Assembly (NCBI GenBank): GCA_021823875.1
Contig: JAKAMD010000134.1
Coordinates: forward strand, 1-8,689
Direction: 5' to 3'
Length of the DNA stretch: 8,689 nt
From: Pseudomonadota bacterium
Lineage (GTDB): Bacteria; Pseudomonadota; Alphaproteobacteria; Rhizobiales; Xanthobacteraceae
The translations under genes and the position numbers were made by a program. Position 1 is the first letter of the stretch; every line of letters begins with the position of its first letter. Under the pieces are notes generated by a model. The model made no database searches, had not been told where the DNA came from, and was given only the letters and a program-made list of their open reading frames with translations. This document shows positions 5,472 through 8,689 of this stretch, in pieces.

Positions 5472-6161
5472 TCAGCCGTCAATGAGCGAATTCGGCTTGG
5501 CCAATTGCATCAGCGCCGAGGGATTCTCGATCACGATGCCGCGCCCGGCGCTGCGCACACCGTGCTTGGTCAGCACCGCCAAGTTGCGCGACAGGTTTTC
5601 GGGCGTCATGCCCAGCCGCGAGGCCAAAGTCCGTTTGTCGAACGTCAATTCGAAACTGCGCTGGCCGCCCTGCTGTTCGTCCGTGCACAGAATCCAGTTC
5701 GCCAGGCGCTCCAGCCCGTTGCGCAGCTTCACGCTCTTGAGCGCCCGTACGGTACAGCGATAACGTTCAGCCAGCTCATTGACGATGGCGTCGGCAAAGG
5801 CGTGGTCGCAGCGATAGATTTGGCGCACGGTCTGCGCCGGAATCATGAGGATTTGCGAGGGCATCAACGTACGCGCCGATTTGAGATAGACGTCGTCGCG
5901 AATCACCGCGGCCAGCGTGAAAGAGCCCACCGGCTGCATGACGTCGAGCGTTGTCTTCTGACCGTCATGGGTGCCGTACAGTTCGACCAATCCGTCGACC
6001 AGCACATAGAGAAAGTCCGCTGTGTCGCCTTCGGTCACCAGGTTGGCGTATTTCGGAAAGCGGTGGCAGAAGGCGCCGTCGATCAACTGGTCGAAGTGCT
6101 CTTCCTCCATATCGCAAAACAGGGGAAGAGCACGAACGGTGATCCAATCGGGACTACGCAT
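5472..6161 (-). CDS. Crp/Fnr-family transcriptional regulator (FNR/DNR/FixK-like)
   Basis: A 229-residue regulator. The ATG at 6161 has GAGGA 9 nt upstream. Residues about 12-110 form the cyclic-nucleotide-binding-type beta barrel (LVTEGDTADFLYVLVDGLVEL in the middle), about 112-148 the dimerisation helix, and 150-229 a winged helix-turn-helix. The recognition helix carries E188, S191 and R192 (P-E-N-L-S-R), the residues by which FNR and FixK proteins read TTGAT/ATCAA. The pattern matches the operators seen in this window. Cysteines are at 16, 32, 118, 136 and 159, not the clustered N-terminal set that binds [4Fe-4S] in E. coli FNR. It could therefore be DNR-like (heme/NO), FixK-like (no cofactor) or sense redox through thiols. 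The barrel lacks the Arg-Ser signature for cAMP. An FNR box in its own promoter implies autoregulation. The gene is followed by the DUF6455-like gene 74 nt away. Confidence 0.9.
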   Translation of the reverse strand: MRSPDWITVRALPLFCDMEEEHFDQLIDGAFCHRFPKYANLVTEGDTADFLYVLVDGLVELYGTHDGQKTTLDVMQPVGSFTLAAVIRDDVYLKSARTLMPSQILMIPAQTVRQIYRCDHAFADAIVNELAERYRCTVRALKSVKLRNGLERLANWILCTDEQQGGQRSFELTFDKRTLASRLGMTPENLSRNLAVLTKHGVRSAGRGIVIENPSALMQLAKPNSLIDG

Positions 6162-6192
6162 GTCGCAGGTCCTCTGGACACTTTTATGCTTT

Positions 6193-6198
6193 CGTATA
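6193..6198 (-). promoter_or_regulatory. -10 element for the Crp/Fnr regulator gene
   Basis: The minus strand reads TATACG (within CATATACGAAAG), centred exactly 32 bp from the centre of the palindrome at 6221-6234. This places the palindrome at about -41.5 and transcription start near 6186, giving a leader of about 25 nt. Confidence 0.5.
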
Positions 6199-6220
6199 TG
6201 TGCAGCGCAATAAACGAGAT

Positions 6221-6234
6221 TTGATCGATATCAA
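6221..6234. promoter_or_regulatory. Consensus FNR-type operator of the regulator gene (autoregulation)
   Basis: TTGAT-CGAT-ATCAA is the exact FNR/FixK consensus and a fully symmetric 14-bp palindrome. It lies 60 bp before the regulator's ATG with a -10 at the activating distance. The plus-strand reductase gene begins 213 bp away and has no matching -10, so I assign the box to the regulator. The remaining stretch to 6446 shows no other feature I can support. Confidence 0.8.
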
Positions 6235-6446
6235 AAGGCAGGTCTTATGCGCTTTTGCATGGCTCCGGTATAACGGTAATGCTAAATTTGCGAAGTGATT
6301 TGCTTCCCGACAATGGTTTACGCCGCATCCTTATTGTCGCAGAGACAGCGACCGCGTTTCACCGGTCTATCGCGGGCAGATTGACAGGGAAGCAGTGTAA
6401 ATCCACGACCGCACAATGGGTGAGATATGCGTGAGGGGCGTACCCG

Positions 6447-7694
6447 ATGGCAGGAACGGTAATTATCGGCGCCGGACAGGGCGGCTACCAGGTTGCGGCG
6501 TCGCTGCGCGAGCACAAATATCAGGCGTCCATCACGCTGGTCGGCGATGAGGGCCTATTGCCTTATCAGCGCCCGCCGCTGTCGAAAGCCTATCTCCTGG
6601 GTGAAATGGATGGCGAGCGGCTGCTGCTGCGGCCGCAGGCCTTTTACGAGACACGCAACATTGATCTGATCCTCGACGATGCGGCGACCGCCATCGATCG
6701 CGCTGCCGGCCGCGTAACGCTCGCCTCCGGCAAGACGCTGGCCTATGACCATTTGGTGCTCGCGCTCGGTGCCCGCAATCGCAAGTTGCCTATCGCCGGT
6801 GCCGCGCTCGATGGTGTGTTCTATCTGCGCACGCGCGCGGAGTCCGATGCCATCCACCAGCGCATCCTCGATGCACGCAGCATCGCCGTAATCGGCGCCG
6901 GATTTATCGGCCTCGAGCTCGCTGCCGTCGCCAGCAAGCTTGGCAAGCGCGTCACCGTAGTCGAGGCGCTCGGGCGGGCGATGAGCCGGGCGGTTTCGCA
7001 GCCGATTTCCGATTTCTTCGCGCGGGCCCATGCCGGCTGGGGCGTTGAGCTTCTGTTCAATGCCCGCCTGCAGGAGATCGTGGAGGCGGGGGGCCGCGTT
7101 GCCGGGCTGGTGCTCGCCGACCGAAGCCGGCTAGGGGCCGATCTGGTCCTGGTCGGCATCGGCATCGAGCCCAATGTCGAGCTTGCCGCCGCCGCCGGGC
7201 TCGAGACCAATAACGGCATCGTGGTCGACGCGCAAATGGCGACCTCGGACCCCCACATTTCGGCGATCGGCGATTGTGCCGCTTTTCCGGACCCGGTGAG
7301 CGGCGCGCGCATCCGTCTGGAGTCGGTGCAGAACGCCGTCGATCAGGCGCGCTGCGTGGCCAAGCGCATCACCGGGGAGCCGGAGACCTACGCGGCGGTG
7401 CCGTGGTTCTGGAGCGACCAGCGCGATCTCAAATTGCAGATGGTCGGCCTGACCGCCGGCTGCGACCGCACCGTGCTGCGCGGCGATCCGGCAAACCGCG
7501 CCTTCTCGGTGTTCTGTTTCCGCGGTGAGACCTTGCTCGGCATCGAGTCGGTCAACCGCGCCGCCGATCACATGTTCGGCCGCCGCTTGCTGGCGGCCGG
7601 CGAGTCGATCACGCCGGACGAGGCTGTCGATCCCGGCTTCGATCTCAAGGCGCGGCTTGCCAAGATTCCCGCGCCGGCGCGAGCCGCAGGCTGA
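6447..7694 (+). CDS. Ferredoxin-NAD(P)+ reductase-type FAD flavoprotein (putidaredoxin/rhodocoxin reductase family)
   Basis: 415 residues, the usual family length. GAGGGG lies 7 nt before the ATG. FAD-binding G-A-G-Q-G-G is at 8-13; PYQRPPLSK, highly typical of oxygenase-coupled ferredoxin reductases, at 39-47; the LALGAR turn at 105-110; the NAD-binding VIGAGFIGLELAA at 148-160 with E173 ending the next strand, which favours NADH over NADPH; the second FAD motif IGDCA at 274-278; ESVQNAVDQA from 312; and VPWFWSDQ at 338-345. It moves electrons from NADH to a [2Fe-2S] ferredoxin that feeds a cytochrome P450 or Rieske oxygenase. Neither partner is in the window. It is convergent with the dehydrogenase (8 nt between stops), and its promoter region shows no FNR box, so it seems independent of the cytochrome island. 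Best fit is aromatic or alicyclic catabolism; substrate unknown. Confidence 0.92.
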   Translation: MAGTVIIGAGQGGYQVAASLREHKYQASITLVGDEGLLPYQRPPLSKAYLLGEMDGERLLLRPQAFYETRNIDLILDDAATAIDRAAGRVTLASGKTLAYDHLVLALGARNRKLPIAGAALDGVFYLRTRAESDAIHQRILDARSIAVIGAGFIGLELAAVASKLGKRVTVVEALGRAMSRAVSQPISDFFARAHAGWGVELLFNARLQEIVEAGGRVAGLVLADRSRLGADLVLVGIGIEPNVELAAAAGLETNNGIVVDAQMATSDPHISAIGDCAAFPDPVSGARIRLESVQNAVDQARCVAKRITGEPETYAAVPWFWSDQRDLKLQMVGLTAGCDRTVLRGDPANRAFSVFCFRGETLLGIESVNRAADHMFGRRLLAAGESITPDEAVDPGFDLKARLAKIPAPARAAG

Positions 7695-7702
7695 CGCCGC
7701 CG

Positions 7703-8503
7703 CTAATCGCAGCGCACCGTCATCCCGCCGTCCACCACGATCTCGGTGCCGGTGATGAATCGCGCCTCGTCACTGGCAAGGAACAGCGCGGCATTGGCGG
7801 TGTCGCGGCCGTCGCCCATGAAGCCGATCGGGATGCGTTTTTGCCGCGCGGCGAGCAGCGCCTCGACGTCGCCGCCGGCGCGCTGCTTGGCCAGGCGCGC
7901 CTCCACCATCGGTGTGTGCAATTGTCCTGGCACCACGGTGTTCACGCGGATGCCCTTGGCGGCATATTCGACTGCAACCACGCGCGAGAGCTGGATGACG
8001 CCGGCCTTGGTGGCGGCGTAGCCGACTTGCGCCGCGCCGGTCCAGCGCAGGCCGGAGGTCGAGGCCACGTTGACGATGGCGCCGGCGCGCTGTCGCTCCA
8101 TCACCGGCAGCACGTATTTCAAGGTGAGGAACACGCTTTTTAGATTGTAGTCGACTTGCGCATCCCATACCTCCTCGCTCATCTCCACCGGTCCGCCGCG
8201 CGCCGAGCCACCGACATTATTGATCAGCACGTCGATGCGGCCGTAGCGCGCGAGGCAGGCTTCGACCATGGCCTTGATCGAGGCGCTGTCGGTGACGTCG
8301 CAATGCTGCACTTCGATGTCACCACCAACCGCCTTCACGCGTTCTACCGTCTCGGCGGTGGCCTCGAGATTACGGTCGACCGCGAAAATCCTGGCGCCTT
8401 CCTCGGCGAAGCGCACGCAGGTGGCGCGGCCGTTGCCCCAGCCGGGGCCGACCGAGCCGGCGCCGGTGACGATGGCGACCCGGTTCTGCAAGCGTCCGCT
8501 CAT
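7703..8503 (-). CDS. Short-chain dehydrogenase/reductase (SDR)
   Basis: 266 residues of classical SDR. AAGGAG lies 8 nt before the ATG at 8503. The nucleotide motif is T-G-A-G-S-V-G-P-G-W-G-N-G at 13-25, longer than the usual TGxxxGxG and found in a subgroup with an expanded glycine loop. D43 at the end of the second strand (A-V-D-R) indicates NAD(H). D69-V70 and N95-N96-V-G-G follow, then N120. The catalytic set is S148, Y162 and K166 (Y-A-A-T-K). The PG motif (V-P-G-Q-L-H-T-P) is near 191-198 and the conserved VDGG end near 257-260. It oxidises or reduces a secondary alcohol or ketone; substrate not readable. Its ATG overlaps the stop of the upstream amidohydrolase, so the two are translationally coupled and probably act on successive intermediates. 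Confidence 0.93.
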   Translation of the reverse strand: MSGRLQNRVAIVTGAGSVGPGWGNGRATCVRFAEEGARIFAVDRNLEATAETVERVKAVGGDIEVQHCDVTDSASIKAMVEACLARYGRIDVLINNVGGSARGGPVEMSEEVWDAQVDYNLKSVFLTLKYVLPVMERQRAGAIVNVASTSGLRWTGAAQVGYAATKAGVIQLSRVVAVEYAAKGIRVNTVVPGQLHTPMVEARLAKQRAGGDVEALLAARQKRIPIGFMGDGRDTANAALFLASDEARFITGTEIVVDGGMTVRCD

Positions 8504-8689
8504 GGCTTTATCTCCTTCGTGCCGAAGCCGTAGAAGCGCTGCGGGTTGTCCACCATGAGCGCTTGGCGTTCGGCTTCGCTCGGCGCCATCTCGGCGATGA
8601 GGTCGACCAGCAGGCCGTCGTCCGGCACCGGCGGCTGATGATTGGGATGCGGAAAATCGGTGCCCCAGACGCAGCGGTCACCGAACTCG
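8500..8689 (-). CDS. Amidohydrolase-family hydrolase, C-terminal part (5' end outside window)
   Basis: 62 C-terminal residues are visible. They start with E-F-G-D-R-C-V-W-G-T-D-F-P-H-P-N, the hallmark last metal/catalytic strand of amidohydrolase-2 (ACMSD-like, TIM-barrel) proteins, where the Asp of GTD is the conserved catalytic acid. They end with the family's closing helix and MVDNPQRFYGFG. Members hydrolyse lactones or decarboxylate dicarboxylic aromatic intermediates. The TGA stop overlaps the SDR start as ATGA (8500-8503). The substrate is unknown; together with the SDR it suggests a ring-cleavage or lactone pathway. Confidence 0.88.
   Translation of the reverse strand, partial: EFGDRCVWGTDFPHPNHQPPVPDDGLLVDLIAEMAPSEAERQALMVDNPQRFYGFGTKEIKP

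Noticed and set aside
5445..6224. Plus-strand 259-codon open frame opposite the regulator
   Set aside because: Antisense to a clear Crp/Fnr protein and runs across both operators; no domain seen.
6381..6400. TTGACA as a -35 for the ferredoxin reductase gene
   Set aside because: No -10 at 16-18 bp; the only AT-rich follow-up (TGTAAAT) is too close. The promoter of this gene remains unassigned.
1..8689. CRISPR array, transposase, tRNA, rRNA or phage elements
   Set aside because: No regularly spaced repeats, terminal inverted repeats with transposase, tRNA cloverleaf or rRNA-like stretch was seen on either strand.

Overview
The window looks like chromosomal DNA of a GC-rich proteobacterium, most likely an alphaproteobacterium of the Hyphomicrobiales (Bradyrhizobium/Xanthobacter type). 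This is inferred from codon use, compact gene spacing and protein style. No rRNA, tRNA, IS element, phage gene or CRISPR array is visible.

Left and centre (1-6234) form one low-oxygen respiration island. On the minus strand it holds a c-type cytochrome running off the left edge, whose C-terminal part carries an unexpected alpha-2-macroglobulin-like thioester motif, and a four-heme c-type lipoprotein. Divergently, on the plus strand, are a cytochrome with its heme motif near the C-terminus and an 84-residue monoheme cytochrome. Then, on the minus strand, come a 39-residue single-helix membrane protein, HemG (flavodoxin-type protoporphyrinogen oxidase), a four-cysteine DUF6455-like protein and a Crp/Fnr-family regulator. 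Most of the proteins are secreted heme proteins, and HemG supplies heme without needing oxygen.

What ties the island together is regulation. Four near-perfect FNR-type palindromes (TTGAY-N4-RTCAA) lie in intergenic DNA at 2039-2052, 3995-4008, 5445-5458 and 6221-6234, with a degenerate fifth at 4815-4828. Three of them sit about 30-32 bp from a plausible -10 element, the geometry of an activator bound near -41.5. The regulator at 5472-6161 has the FNR-type recognition-helix residues E-x-x-S-R, so it probably controls the island and itself. It lacks the FNR [4Fe-4S] cysteine pattern, so the signal it senses is open.

Right end (6447-8689) is a separate catabolic segment: a ferredoxin-NAD(P)+ reductase-type flavoprotein (plus strand), convergent with a short-chain dehydrogenase that is translationally coupled (ATGA overlap) to an upstream amidohydrolase, which is cut by the window edge. 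These genes suggest degradation of an aromatic or alicyclic compound and show no FNR boxes.
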